A DNA stretch of 54,684 bases. It comes from an uncultured Actinomyces sp. (GTDB taxonomy: Bacteria; Actinomycetota; Actinomycetes; Actinomycetales; Actinomycetaceae). The notes below the pieces were generated by a model that worked only from the letters and a program-made list of their open reading frames with translations, did not search any database and had not been told where the DNA came from. The position numbers and the translations under genes were made by a program. The stretch is taken from NCBI GenBank assembly GCA_938040725.1, contig CALHZX010000117.1, positions 1 to 54,684 on the forward strand. The letters are read 5' to 3'. Shown here piece after piece: positions 8,714 to 17,043 of the stretch (positions are counted from its first letter, which is position 1; each line of letters begins with the position of its first letter).

Positions 8714-8753
8714 GCCTCGGCGGCCGGAACATGCAACTTTCCGCCGCCGAGGC
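8714..8753 (+). terminator. Hairpin after the sulfatase gene
   Basis: GCCTCGGCGGC (8714-8724) and GCCGCCGAGGC (8743-8753) form an 11-bp GC-rich stem. No T-run follows, so it may be a weak or factor-assisted terminator or an mRNA 3' end stabiliser. Confidence 0.55.
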
Positions 8754-8860
8754 AACGCGCCCTCTGCACACCCCAAGCAGTGACGCGTATCATAGAAAGT
8801 ATTAACGAGGCCAGAACGCACCGACCGGACATCAACGACGAAGCGCCGGGAAGGAGAGAC

Positions 8861-10078
8861 ATGCACTACCCCACCCGCAGCCCCCTGCCGACCCTGGAAG
8901 ACCGCATCGTCGCTCACCTGGCCAAAGCCCCGGCCACACGCTCCCAGCTGTGCGAAGCACTCGACACCTCGCGCACAAACCTGGGGCGCGCGCTCACGAC
9001 CCTCCTCGATGAGGGATCGGTGACGCCGGTGCGCACGAACGCCCCCGGACGAGGCCGCCCCACCCAGCTTCTCACCCTTAACTCCTCGGCCGCCCACTGC
9101 GTCGGCCTCAACGTCACGCGCACGTCGTGTGCGGGCGTCATGCTCTCGCGCAGCGGCACCGTCTTGGCCGCCGTCCATATCGTTTCCCCCGCTTCCCCCT
9201 CCCTCCAGCTCTCTCTTGAGCAGACCTGCGAAGCCCTGGCCGCGAGCGCGGCCCGTCAGGGTATTGACACGTCGACCGTGCGCGCGGTGGGTGTGGGCGT
9301 TCCTATTCCGATGGGGCGTAACGCGAGGTTGTCCTCGGATGTGTACCCGAGCGTGGAAGAACTCGCAGCACTGACGCGTCGCTGGTGGTCTCCCGCCCCG
9401 GTGGTTGACAACACCGTGCGCATGGCTGCGCTCGCGGAGGCCATGTGGGGCGCAGGAGCGGACATGTCCTCGTTCATTTACCTGCGCCTGTCGGGCGGTG
9501 TCGGCGGCTGCGTCGTCTCCGATTTCCGCCTGGTTGGCGGAGCGGGCGGCCTGGCCGGAGAACTAGGACACATGACGGTGGGCGCCAATGACTCACCCTG
9601 CGCCTGCGGCAAGCGCGGTTGCCTGGAGACGTTGGCCTCCGTTCCGGCGTTGTGTGACAGCGCCGGGGTTCGTGACATTGCGGAGCTACGTGCCGCCGTC
9701 CTGTCCGGCAATGCACGTGCGCGCGAGGCATTGGATCGGGCGGCGGAGGCTGTCGGCTACGTCCTCGGCTCGGCCGCGCTCCTCATTAATCCGCGAGCCA
9801 TCATCGTGGCGGGTGAGGTCGTCGACGCTTTTCCCTCTCTGCGGGCCGATATTACGGCTTCCATGTACAAGGAGCTCCTTCCCGTGATGGAGTGGGACAT
9901 CGATGTCGTGGGTGCTTCCTTGGGGCCCTTGGGCGCCGCTCAAGCCAGCGCATACATCGCTGCTCACCCCTCCGAAGATGAGGTTTCCCTCCCACATGAC
10001 GCTGAGGATGCTCCGACCCGTGAGGTGGGGTCAGCCTCGTCAATGCAGCCGCGCACCAATCGCGGGGGCAGGCCGTGA
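8861..10078 (+). CDS. ROK-family transcriptional regulator
   Basis: About 405 residues. An N-terminal winged helix-turn-helix (about 10-60: LEDRIVAHLAK...TRSQLCEALD...LLDEGSV) is followed by a ROK sugar-kinase-like domain containing GELGHMTV and the zinc-binding CACGKRGCLE motif. Proteins of this architecture (NagC/Mlc/XylR type) bind DNA and respond to a sugar or sugar phosphate. The ATG at 8861 is chosen because GGAGAG stands 5-10 nt upstream; the frame extends to 8780 without support. Its stop overlaps the maturase start (GTGA), so regulator, maturase and exporter form one translationally coupled unit. It most likely controls this unit and the porter-sulfatase pair, an inference from position. 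C-terminal residues past 385 are low complexity. Confidence 0.92.
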   Translation: MHYPTRSPLPTLEDRIVAHLAKAPATRSQLCEALDTSRTNLGRALTTLLDEGSVTPVRTNAPGRGRPTQLLTLNSSAAHCVGLNVTRTSCAGVMLSRSGTVLAAVHIVSPASPSLQLSLEQTCEALAASAARQGIDTSTVRAVGVGVPIPMGRNARLSSDVYPSVEELAALTRRWWSPAPVVDNTVRMAALAEAMWGAGADMSSFIYLRLSGGVGGCVVSDFRLVGGAGGLAGELGHMTVGANDSPCACGKRGCLETLASVPALCDSAGVRDIAELRAAVLSGNARAREALDRAAEAVGYVLGSAALLINPRAIIVAGEVVDAFPSLRADITASMYKELLPVMEWDIDVVGASLGPLGAAQASAYIAAHPSEDEVSLPHDAEDAPTREVGSASSMQPRTNRGGRP

Positions 10079-11340
10079 CCCGCTCGATCCCTTTCTCCGT
10101 TGTCACGAAGCCGACAGGTGCCGCCTGCAACCTGGATTGCCAGTACTGCTTCTTCCTATCGAAGGAGCTGCTCTACAACGCGGCCGCGCAGACCATGTCG
10201 GAGCAGACCCTGGAGCGCTACGTGGAGGCCTTTCTCGAGTCGAGTCCCGACGGCGAGGTCACGATGCTGTGGCAGGGTGGGGAGCCTACCCTGCGAGGCC
10301 TGAGTTTTTTCGAGCGCCTCATTCAGCTGTGTGAGCGCTTCCGTCGCCCCGCCCAGCGCGCGCGTCACGCCCTGCAGACGAACGGCACGCTGATAACCGA
10401 CGAGTGGGCGCGATTTTTCGCGGACCACAACTTCCTCGTGGGTGTGTCCATCGACGGGCCCGCTCCCCTGCACGACGCCTACCGCCTCAACCGCGGCGGG
10501 CGCGGCACACACGCGATGGTTGTGCGCGGCTGGGAGGCCCTCGCGCGCGCGGGCGTGGAGACGAACGTCCTGTGCACGATCAACGCCGCGAACGAGGACC
10601 ACGGGTCGCAGGTGTACCGCTACTTCCGCGACGAGCTTGGGGCCCGCTACCTGCAGTTCATCCCCATTGTGGAGCGCGTGCGCGCGGCTGACCTGGCCCA
10701 GGCCGAGCGCGGATGGAGGTCTGGCACCTCCGCACTCCTGTATCGACAGGACGGGGACTGCGTGACCAGCCGCTCCACGTCCCCCGCCTCCTACGGGCGT
10801 TTCCTGTGCGAGGTGTTCGACCAGTGGATCGCATCAGACGTCGGCGAGGTGTTCATCCAGGACGTGGATTCGACGCTCTCAGCTCTCTTTGGATCGGCCA
10901 CGGTGTGCGTACACGCGCCCCAATGCGGGGCGAACATGGCAATGGAGTTCAACGGTGACGTGTATGCCTGCGATCACTGGGTGGAGCCGGACTGGCTGGT
11001 TGGCTCAATTCATTCTTCGTCATTCGCGCAGCTGGCAATATCGGACAAGATGCGCGACTTTGCACGCCTGAAGCCCGACCTCGACGAGGAGTGCCGGTCC
11101 TGCCCGCACCTGCGACTGTGCTGGGGCGGATGCCCGAAAGACAGATTCGTCCGCCGAGGCGAAACCGCGCACAACTACCTGTGCGAGGGATACCGGGCGT
11201 TTTACGAGCACGCAACTCCCGCCCTACGCGCGATGGGCATGCTGATCGCGGCGGGCAGGCCAGCCTCGGACATCATGGATCCCGCAGTCGCTTCCTCTCT
11301 CGGACTATCTCTCACCACATCCATCCGGAATCACCAATGA
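10075..11340 (+). CDS. Anaerobic sulfatase-maturing enzyme (radical SAM, SPASM)
   Basis: A 421-residue radical SAM enzyme that converts the active-site Cys of sulfatases to formylglycine without oxygen. The [4Fe-4S] SAM-binding motif is C18-N-L-D-C22-Q-Y-C25. The substrate region contains TLWQGGEPTL-type sequence (MLWQGGEPTL). The C-terminal SPASM domain holds two further cysteine clusters: CVHAPQCG with VYACDHW, then CRSCPHLRLCWGGCPK, the pattern of anSME/AslB proteins. The GTG start overlaps the ROK stop and the TGA stop overlaps the exporter ATG. The sulfatase with a Cys-type motif at 7187 is the obvious client. Requirement for low oxygen fits the anaerobic genes elsewhere in the window. 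Confidence 0.95.
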   Translation: MTRSIPFSVVTKPTGAACNLDCQYCFFLSKELLYNAAAQTMSEQTLERYVEAFLESSPDGEVTMLWQGGEPTLRGLSFFERLIQLCERFRRPAQRARHALQTNGTLITDEWARFFADHNFLVGVSIDGPAPLHDAYRLNRGGRGTHAMVVRGWEALARAGVETNVLCTINAANEDHGSQVYRYFRDELGARYLQFIPIVERVRAADLAQAERGWRSGTSALLYRQDGDCVTSRSTSPASYGRFLCEVFDQWIASDVGEVFIQDVDSTLSALFGSATVCVHAPQCGANMAMEFNGDVYACDHWVEPDWLVGSIHSSSFAQLAISDKMRDFARLKPDLDEECRSCPHLRLCWGGCPKDRFVRRGETAHNYLCEGYRAFYEHATPALRAMGMLIAAGRPASDIMDPAVASSLGLSLTTSIRNHQ

Positions 11341-12137
11341 TCATTAAAGCGCTCCTCATCGGCGCATTCGTCGGCATCGTCGTCGGCTCACTCGGCGCCG
11401 GTGGCGGCATCCTGTCGGTGCCGATCCTCGTCTACATCCTCGGCCAAGACCCCCACCAGGCAACGGGCCTGTCCCTCATCATCGTGGGACTGACAGCCGC
11501 CGTTTCGCTGGCAACGCGTGCTCGCAGCGGCAACGTCGCATGGCGTGAGGGAACGATCTTTGCGCTCGCGGGACTCGTCGGCACATGGGCGGGGTCAACA
11601 CTCGGTCCGCTTGTCTCGGCGCGCACCCTCATGTTGTCGTTTTGCGCTCTCCTGGGAGCGGTCGCAGTGTTCATGGTGCGCTCCAAGCTGCGCACATCCG
11701 TCCCTTCCTCTTCAGACGAGGCCGGGGCTACCTGCGACGACAAGGGTTCCTGGACGCTCGCGACCGTGTGCCGCGTCGTCGCCCTGGCGACGCTGACGGG
11801 TTTCCTCACGGGATTCTTCGGCGTCGGCGGCGGGTTCGCCATCGTCCCAGCGCTGCACTTGGGGCTGCGCTACCCGATGAAACGCGCATCCGCCACGTCA
11901 CTGCTGGTCATGGTCATCACCGCCGCCTTCGGCCTGGCCTCGCGCACACTCGCGGGCACTCTAACGATCACCGCCGAGGCCGGGGTTATGGTCGCGCTCT
12001 TCGCCGCAGCATCGATGGGAGGAGGCATCGTGGGAGCCACGCTCACCAAGCGAGTGTCGAACCGGGTGCTCTGCCTCGTCTTTGCGGCTCTCCTCGTGGG
12101 CGTAGCCACCTCGACCCTCGTAGCCACCCTCGCGTGA
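11337..12137 (+). CDS. TauE/SafE-family sulfite/anion exporter
   Basis: About 266 residues, seven to eight predicted helices. Each half starts with the family's glycine-rich motif: GSLGAGGGILSVPIL in helix 1 and GFFGVGGGFAIVPAL in the second half. Members move sulfite, sulfoacetate and related organosulfur anions out of (or into) the cell. The ATG overlaps the maturase stop as ATGA, which fixes the start within a longer open frame beginning at 11091. Linked to a sulfatase and its maturase, a role in removing the released sulfate or its reduction product is the simplest reading, but this is inference. The gene is closed by a 13-bp-stem hairpin. Confidence 0.9.
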   Translation: MIIKALLIGAFVGIVVGSLGAGGGILSVPILVYILGQDPHQATGLSLIIVGLTAAVSLATRARSGNVAWREGTIFALAGLVGTWAGSTLGPLVSARTLMLSFCALLGAVAVFMVRSKLRTSVPSSSDEAGATCDDKGSWTLATVCRVVALATLTGFLTGFFGVGGGFAIVPALHLGLRYPMKRASATSLLVMVITAAFGLASRTLAGTLTITAEAGVMVALFAAASMGGGIVGATLTKRVSNRVLCLVFAALLVGVATSTLVATLA

Positions 12138-12139
12138 AA

Positions 12140-12172
12140 GGGCGCGCGAGACAGTGATCGTCTCGCGCGCCC
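12140..12172. terminator. Bidirectional terminator hairpin
   Basis: GGGCGCGCGAGAC and GTCTCGCGCGCCC form a perfect 13-bp stem with a 7-nt loop between the convergent exporter gene and the membrane-protein gene ending at 12180. No long T-run is present. Confidence 0.75.
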
Positions 12173-12179
12173 TCATCGC

Positions 12180-12860
12180 TTAGCTGGCGGCCGCATCCTC
12201 GTTCTGGGTTGAGGTGTCAGCACTACCCTGGCTTCCAGGCTTGCTGCCGGGGCCTCGTCTGCCCTCCGGGGGAAGTCCCGGGCGAGTGCTGCCGGTATCG
12301 CCTTGCTGGGAGCCCGGTCCCTGATGACCGTTGCCCGGCCCCTGCTGCTGTTCACTGCCAGGTCCCTGTTGATCGCTTCCGGGGCCCTGTTCCTGACCGC
12401 GCCCCGGACCGAAGTCCTCGCCTTCAGTTCCTCCACCCTGATCATTGGCACCGTCCTCGTATCCCTGCTCGTAGTAGTCCTGTCCATCCCCCATCACGGC
12501 GGCATGGGTGATGATGCCCGCGCCGAAGCCGACGGAGAGGATGGCAGCTGCCGCTCCGGCGATGGCCGCGCGCTTACCCCACGAGGTTTTCTTCGGTGCA
12601 GGCTCGGCGGTCGCGGCGCTAGCTGCCACGGCCTCGTCACCCGCCGGGTCGTCGACAGAAGATTCCGCGACGGACTCCAGGGGCGTGCCAGCAAACGCGT
12701 TGACTGTGTCTTCCTGGGTGATGGGAGGCATCTGTGCCGTTTCCGCCTGGGACACGTGAGTGGGCAGGACTTCGGTCTGATCTGCGCTCTGCGCCTCCGA
12801 CTGAGGCAGGATCGAGGTGCGCTCGGTGTTACCTTCCAGGTTCTTGTTGTCGTCCGCCAT
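12180..12860 (-). CDS. Single-pass membrane protein with Gly/Pro/Gln-rich tail, function unknown
   Basis: A 226-residue protein I cannot assign to a family. Residues 1-90 are acidic and Ser/Thr/Glu-rich, a KKTSWGKR patch precedes a hydrophobic segment (about 98-120, AAIAGAAAAILSVGFGAG), and the remainder is a disordered tail with repeated GPGS/GPGN units interspersed with runs of Gln. Topology by the positive-inside rule would put the acidic part in the cytoplasm and the GPG-rich tail outside. GGAG lies about 7 nt before the ATG, supporting this start. It stands alone between the exporter terminator and the broken lipoprotein gene. A phosphorylated Thr-rich cytoplasmic tail is possible but not shown. 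Confidence 0.7.
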   Translation of the reverse strand: MADDNKNLEGNTERTSILPQSEAQSADQTEVLPTHVSQAETAQMPPITQEDTVNAFAGTPLESVAESSVDDPAGDEAVAASAATAEPAPKKTSWGKRAAIAGAAAAILSVGFGAGIITHAAVMGDGQDYYEQGYEDGANDQGGGTEGEDFGPGRGQEQGPGSDQQGPGSEQQQGPGNGHQGPGSQQGDTGSTRPGLPPEGRRGPGSKPGSQGSADTSTQNEDAAAS

Positions 12861-12989
12861 GGGGGACGCTCCTTTCTGCTGAAATGTTCATCATTGCTTC
12901 GCAGATTAGGAGCGACACATAAGCGGACGTTATGGCGAAACTGTGAAAACGCTATGAAATAACAGGTGTCGCGCATCACCTTTTGAGGC

Positions 12990-13019
12990 TTGATTTATTT
13001 GTCAGCTCACAACTATCCT
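12990..13019 (+). promoter_or_regulatory. Probable promoter of the broken lipoprotein gene
   Basis: TTGATT (12990-12995) and TATCCT (13014-13019) with an 18-bp spacer in an AT-rich stretch, 42 bp before the ATG at 13061. Confidence 0.5.
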
Positions 13020-13060
13020 GCAACGTTCGACACCCGCCGATCACGCTTAAGAAGTGCCAC

Positions 13061-13607
13061 ATGTCCATCAAATCCCTCCCCACGATCCTATTTTCCACGG
13101 CAACCGCACTCGCACTGAGTGCCTGCGGATCAGCCTCGGCCCCTTCCACTCCCACCGCGAGCGCTGGGGCCTCCTCCGCAGCTGCGGCAGACCCGTCAAC
13201 CTCCCCATGTCCGGCATCATCTTCGCTGCCTCCGACGCTGGCATCGACACGACGGTCACCACCGTGCGGGCCATCGACCCGCAATCGGGCACGATCACGG
13301 CCACGCGCACCTTCACCTTCCCGAGCGAGTACCTCTCCGCACCGGGCTACATGTACGAGTATATGCAGTGCTACTCCCCCGACTTCTCACGCATGATCGT
13401 CGCGAACAACGACGGCGAGAACGAAAAGGTCTCCGTGGTCTCCACGAACGGCACGCAGATGGCACTGTACGCGTCGCCCAAGGACGCCTACTCCGACCTC
13501 TCACTGCCCCTCTTCGTCGCCCCGTCACAGACGGCGACGCAACCCAGGTCACGACGACCACCGAGGACGTCCCGGGCGTCGTGCGCATCCTGGGCTGGAC
13601 TCAGTAG
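13061..13607 (+). pseudogene. Degenerate lipoprotein gene with two frame changes
   Basis: The ATG at 13061 opens a lipoprotein signal peptide ending in the lipobox LSAC, then an Ala/Ser/Thr-rich linker. The sensible reading then moves frame twice. Near 13190-13205 it continues as MSGIIFAASDAGIDTTVTTV and on to YSDLSLPLFVAP in a second frame. Near 13515-13535 it changes again to DATQVTTTTEDVPGVV and ends at 13607 in a third frame. Composition and the phrase FSRMIVANNDGENEKVSVVS suggest a surface beta-propeller-like domain, a guess. The joined product is only about 180 residues, short for such a protein, so an internal deletion is likely as well. Sequencing error is the alternative for either shift. 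Confidence 0.7.
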
Positions 13608-13613
13608 AAGACG

Positions 13614-13664
13614 CGAGGCCGGGGACGAGCCGCACACTCCATCGCGCGAGTGTCCCCGGCCTCG
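13614..13664. terminator. Bidirectional terminator hairpin
   Basis: CGAGGCCGGGGAC (13614-13626) and GTCCCCGGCCTCG (13652-13664) form a perfect 13-bp stem between the converging lipoprotein remnant and the SDR gene. Confidence 0.7.
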
Positions 13665-13692
13665 TCCCATGTATGCGGCAGACTCAGCGGAC

Positions 13693-14448
13693 CTATTTTC
13701 CGATGGTATTCCTGGCCACGAGGGTGTTCGTCGCCTGAGCCACCGGGCGCACGATCATTGAATCGATGTTGACGTGGGAGGGGCGCTCCAGGGTCCACAC
13801 GATCGCCTCCGCGATGTCCTCGGCGACGAGCGGGGCGGCAACGCCCTCGTAGACGCGGTTGGCGGCCTCCTGCGAGCCGAGCCGGTTGAGCGAAAACTCC
13901 TCGGTGCGCACCATGCCGGGTGCGATCTCGATGATGCGCACGGGCTCGCCCACCAGCTCCTGACGCAGCGTGTTGGCGATGATACGCTCGGCGTGCTTGG
14001 CGGCGACATACCCGCCGCCTCCCGGGTAGGTATCGTGGGCGGCGGTCGAGGTAAGGAAAACGAGGTCTCCCCCGCGCTCACACATTCCCGGCAAGAAGGC
14101 GCGCGAGCAGTGCAGGGCGGTGAGCACGTTACGCTCGAACATCGCGCTCCACCTGGCAGGATCACTGTCGGCGACCCGGTCCACGCCGATGGCCCCACCG
14201 GCATTATTGACCAGCGCGTCCACGGGGCCACCCGCCAGGACGCGTGCGGCCATTTCCGCCACCTGCGCCTCATCGGTCAGGTCGGCCGCCCAGTACTCGC
14301 AGCCAATCTGCTCGGCGAGGGCCTCGAGGCGCTCGCGGCGCCGGGCCACGGCGACGACCCTCCACCCCCGCTTCGCCAACAGGCGGGCGGTTGCCTGCCC
14401 GATTCCGGTGGAGGCTCCAGTGACGACGACGCGACGAGAATTGCTCAT
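13693..14448 (-). CDS. Short-chain dehydrogenase/reductase (YdfG-like)
   Basis: A 251-residue classical SDR. The cofactor motif is TGASTGIG (from residue 10) with an Arg-rich stretch after beta-2 (ARRRER) that favours NADP(H). NNAGG follows, and the catalytic set is S134, Y147 and K151 (STAAHDTYPGGGGYVAAK). Overall it resembles the YdfG group of NADP-dependent hydroxy-acid/serine dehydrogenases; substrate not determinable. The ATG at 14448 has no Shine-Dalgarno and lies 6 nt after TACTGT on the minus strand, so it is probably leaderless. Single-gene unit, divergent in function from the downstream glp genes, from which it is separated by a hairpin. Confidence 0.9.
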   Translation of the reverse strand: MSNSRRVVVTGASTGIGQATARLLAKRGWRVVAVARRRERLEALAEQIGCEYWAADLTDEAQVAEMAARVLAGGPVDALVNNAGGAIGVDRVADSDPARWSAMFERNVLTALHCSRAFLPGMCERGGDLVFLTSTAAHDTYPGGGGYVAAKHAERIIANTLRQELVGEPVRIIEIAPGMVRTEEFSLNRLGSQEAANRVYEGVAAPLVAEDIAEAIVWTLERPSHVNIDSMIVRPVAQATNTLVARNTIGK

Positions 14449-14454
14449 GGCCCA

Positions 14455-14460
14455 ACAGTA
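14455..14460 (-). promoter_or_regulatory. -10 element of a probable leaderless SDR transcript
   Basis: TACTGT on the minus strand matches TANNNT and ends 6 nt before the SDR start codon. Confidence 0.5.
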
Positions 14461-14461
14461 A

Positions 14462-14499
14462 TATCCCCGGGAACGCACCGTCGTGCGCGCCCGGGGATA
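14462..14499 (-). terminator. Terminator hairpin after glpC
   Basis: TATCCCCGGG (14462-14471) and CCCGGGGATA (14490-14499) form a 10-bp stem just downstream of the glpC stop. Its far arm abuts the SDR promoter. Confidence 0.65.
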
Positions 14500-14512
14500 C
14501 CCTGCTGATATC

Positions 14513-15796
14513 TCAGCCGTTGGGCAGACCGTATGCCTTGTGGATCAGCCAGATCGGGTGGACGACGTTCGCGCCCGTGGCCGTGCGCAGCTGCCAGCGG
14601 CACGTCTCCGTGTCGCAGGCGGCCAGCTCAGCGTTGACCTGCTTGATGAAGTCGAAGACGGGGGCGCCCACGGCCTGGGCGATCGCGTACTTCTCCTTCT
14701 TCATGCCGTAGGTGCCCGCGATGCCGCAGCAGGGCTGCTCGGAGTCCTTGACGGTCACCCCAGGAATCAAGCTCATGAGCTCGATCGCCGGCTTGCCCAG
14801 GCCCTGGGACTTGACCTGGCAGGGGGCGTGGTACGGGATGGTGACGTCGATGCGCTGGAAGTTCGTGTCCAGTTCGCCTTTGTCGTACAGGTGCAGCAGG
14901 AACTCGCTGATGTCCCACGTGCGGGAGCCCACATCTTTCAGCTCCGGGGTGTCCATCTCGAGGATCTCGTGGGCCTCGTGGCGCAGCATGCCGCCGCACG
15001 AGCCGGACGCGGAGATGATCGGAGCATCGCGGTTGACGCTACGCAGGTCGTTGGTCAGCTTGGAGACGTACTTGCGCGCGTCGTCGTACAAGCCGTTGGA
15101 CTGCAGGGCCAGGCCGCAGCAGCCATGCTTGGGGACCAGGACCTCGTATCCCAGGTGCTCAAGCACCATGACCGAGTGGATCGAAGTCTCGACCTCGAAG
15201 TACTGACCGGCGCAGCCATGGAAGAAGATCACCTGACCGCGCGTGCCGGAGTTCGGCAACGGCTTGTGCTTCTTGAACCATGACTCGAAGGTGCGTCCGT
15301 AGGCGCGCGGCATGGGGGCCGAGCGGTGCACACCGATGACGGCCTCCATCGCCATGCGGATCGGCTTGACGTCGAGTGCCCAGTTCGCGATCGGGGCGAC
15401 CGGGGTCATCATGGTGCCGATCAGCGAGGTGCGACCAATGAGACGGTCGCGCAGCGGAATACCGTGCGCTTCCTTCATGGCGGTGCGGCGGTGGTGGATG
15501 ATCTCGGTGACCTTCACCCCCTGGGGGCACACGAGCGAGCATGTGCCGCACGAGGAGCAGTAGTCGATGGACTTGTCCACCATCTGCCCGCCCTTGCGGA
15601 AGCGCTCGGCCTGCGGGCCGGAGTACTTGGGGCCGGCGAACAGGTCGGTGACACGCATAACGGGGCACTGGGTCTCGCAGATCGTGCACTTGACGCAGGA
15701 GTCGAGGCTTGCGCGCAGCGCGGCGTCACCGCTCAGAGCGAAAACGTCCTCTTCTTCCACGCCCGGTCCCATCAACGTTGACATTTCCAGGGTCAT
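14513..15796 (-). CDS. glpC: Anaerobic glycerol-3-phosphate dehydrogenase subunit C
   Basis: About 427 residues; the iron-sulfur, membrane-linking subunit that passes electrons from GlpAB to quinone. Two ferredoxin-type clusters are near the N-terminus: CVKCTICETQCP and CSSCGTCSLVCP. Two C-terminal cysteine-rich CCG domains follow (HGCCGLALQSNG and QPCCGIAGTYG). The ATG at 15796 overlaps the glpB TGA (ATGA), which fixes the start within a frame open to 15922. Last gene of glpABC and closed by a hairpin. Confidence 0.95.
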   Translation of the reverse strand: MTLEMSTLMGPGVEEEDVFALSGDAALRASLDSCVKCTICETQCPVMRVTDLFAGPKYSGPQAERFRKGGQMVDKSIDYCSSCGTCSLVCPQGVKVTEIIHHRRTAMKEAHGIPLRDRLIGRTSLIGTMMTPVAPIANWALDVKPIRMAMEAVIGVHRSAPMPRAYGRTFESWFKKHKPLPNSGTRGQVIFFHGCAGQYFEVETSIHSVMVLEHLGYEVLVPKHGCCGLALQSNGLYDDARKYVSKLTNDLRSVNRDAPIISASGSCGGMLRHEAHEILEMDTPELKDVGSRTWDISEFLLHLYDKGELDTNFQRIDVTIPYHAPCQVKSQGLGKPAIELMSLIPGVTVKDSEQPCCGIAGTYGMKKEKYAIAQAVGAPVFDFIKQVNAELAACDTETCRWQLRTATGANVVHPIWLIHKAYGLPNG

Positions 15797-17043
15797 TTCA
15801 GTTCCTCCACGATCGAGTCGACGGCCGCGAGCGCGCTGGCCAGCGCGATTCCTTCGCCGCTCTTTTCGCGCCAGCGGGTGGCGCCGGCCAGGTTTCCTCC
15901 GGCCGCGTACAGGTTCGCGCACACGGGAGTGCCTTCCTCGTTCAGGACGCGCATGTTGTCGTCCACGGCCAGGCCGGCCAGGAAGAGGGGCTGGTCCTCA
16001 CCCCAGAAGTCGGCGTGTAGGAGCTGTCCGGAGGCACCCATGACGGGCAGGCCACAGATGGTTTCGCGTACGGTGCCGTAGGAGTCCATGTCGAGGGCAC
16101 CGGATTCAAAACCACCGGCGGCCAGGATGAGGGAGCGGGTCTCCACGATTGTCGGACGGCCCGCACTGGCGTATTCGACGGCGCTCACGCGTCCGCCGCC
16201 CGTGTGCACGGCCTTAATCGGGGATCCGAGGATGACACGACACTTGGACGAGGCGATGCGGGTCAGCAGGGCGTTGAGGCGCATGCCGGGCACGGACGGG
16301 GGCTGAATCGGGATCTCGAAGACTCGGTGGCCGAGCTTATCCGCCAGGTCGCGCCACGCGTTCGGGTCCTCGAGTCCGAGGACGGCGGGCAGGCCGACGA
16401 TCTCGCCTTCTTCGAGGAGGGGGCGAATCTGGCCTGCCAGACGCGCGCGGTTCTCCTCGCGGTCGAGGCTGCGCGCGTGGTTCGTACCGGTCGAGTCGAC
16501 CTCTCCTTCGCGCACGACGTAGTCGACGGACAGGGCACGCGCCGTGATCGGGGCGCCGTCTGGCCCGCTCTGGCGCGTCAGGTTCTCGGCGACGAGGCTG
16601 GGGTAGAAATCCTTGAAACGCGTCAGGCCCACGATGGCGTAGCGGGCGCCTGCCTGGGGGATTCCGGCCTCCATGGAGGGTGGAATCAGGCAGGTGGGGC
16701 GCAGCGCACCAACACCCGTAGGGATGCGTACGTTGCGGGTCTCATCGCCGATGAGCACATCGGAACCAACGAGGTCACGCAGCCACGCGACGGAAGCACC
16801 AACAAAGTCGGGGGTGACGTGCACGTAGGGGTGGGTGGGGCGGGAGGCCACGTGGGCTTCCAGCGCCTTGAGGGGCTTGTCAACAGGTTCGGGGCGGTAG
16901 CCGAGAATATCGACCGTGCCCGTACCGAGCTGGATGCCGCCGACGCCCTTGGTGATGAGGGTGACGCTCAGGCCCGCGTCAGCTGCCTTGATTGCTGCGG
17001 CCAGGCCTGCCAGGCCCGCGCCGATAACGACGACGTCTCTCAT
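15793..17043 (-). CDS. glpB: Anaerobic glycerol-3-phosphate dehydrogenase subunit B
   Basis: A 416-residue FAD/FMN-binding subunit. The N-terminal dinucleotide motif is VIGAGLAGLAAAIKAADAG, followed by GGIQLGTGTVDILGY, characteristic of GlpB. A second glycine-rich motif, LAAGGFESGAL, lies about two-thirds in, and GNLAGATRWREKSGEG near the end completes the flavin site. Start and stop both overlap neighbours by 4 nt (glpA upstream, glpC downstream), giving a fully coupled three-gene unit. Together the three subunits oxidise sn-glycerol-3-phosphate to dihydroxyacetone phosphate at the membrane under anaerobic conditions. Confidence 0.95.
   Translation of the reverse strand: MRDVVVIGAGLAGLAAAIKAADAGLSVTLITKGVGGIQLGTGTVDILGYRPEPVDKPLKALEAHVASRPTHPYVHVTPDFVGASVAWLRDLVGSDVLIGDETRNVRIPTGVGALRPTCLIPPSMEAGIPQAGARYAIVGLTRFKDFYPSLVAENLTRQSGPDGAPITARALSVDYVVREGEVDSTGTNHARSLDREENRARLAGQIRPLLEEGEIVGLPAVLGLEDPNAWRDLADKLGHRVFEIPIQPPSVPGMRLNALLTRIASSKCRVILGSPIKAVHTGGGRVSAVEYASAGRPTIVETRSLILAAGGFESGALDMDSYGTVRETICGLPVMGASGQLLHADFWGEDQPLFLAGLAVDDNMRVLNEEGTPVCANLYAAGGNLAGATRWREKSGEGIALASALAAVDSIVEELK

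Noticed and set aside
12180..12480. Collagen-like protein call for the GPG-rich tail
   Set aside because: The glycines are not in regular Gly-X-Y triplets over a long stretch, so collagen helix formation is not supported.
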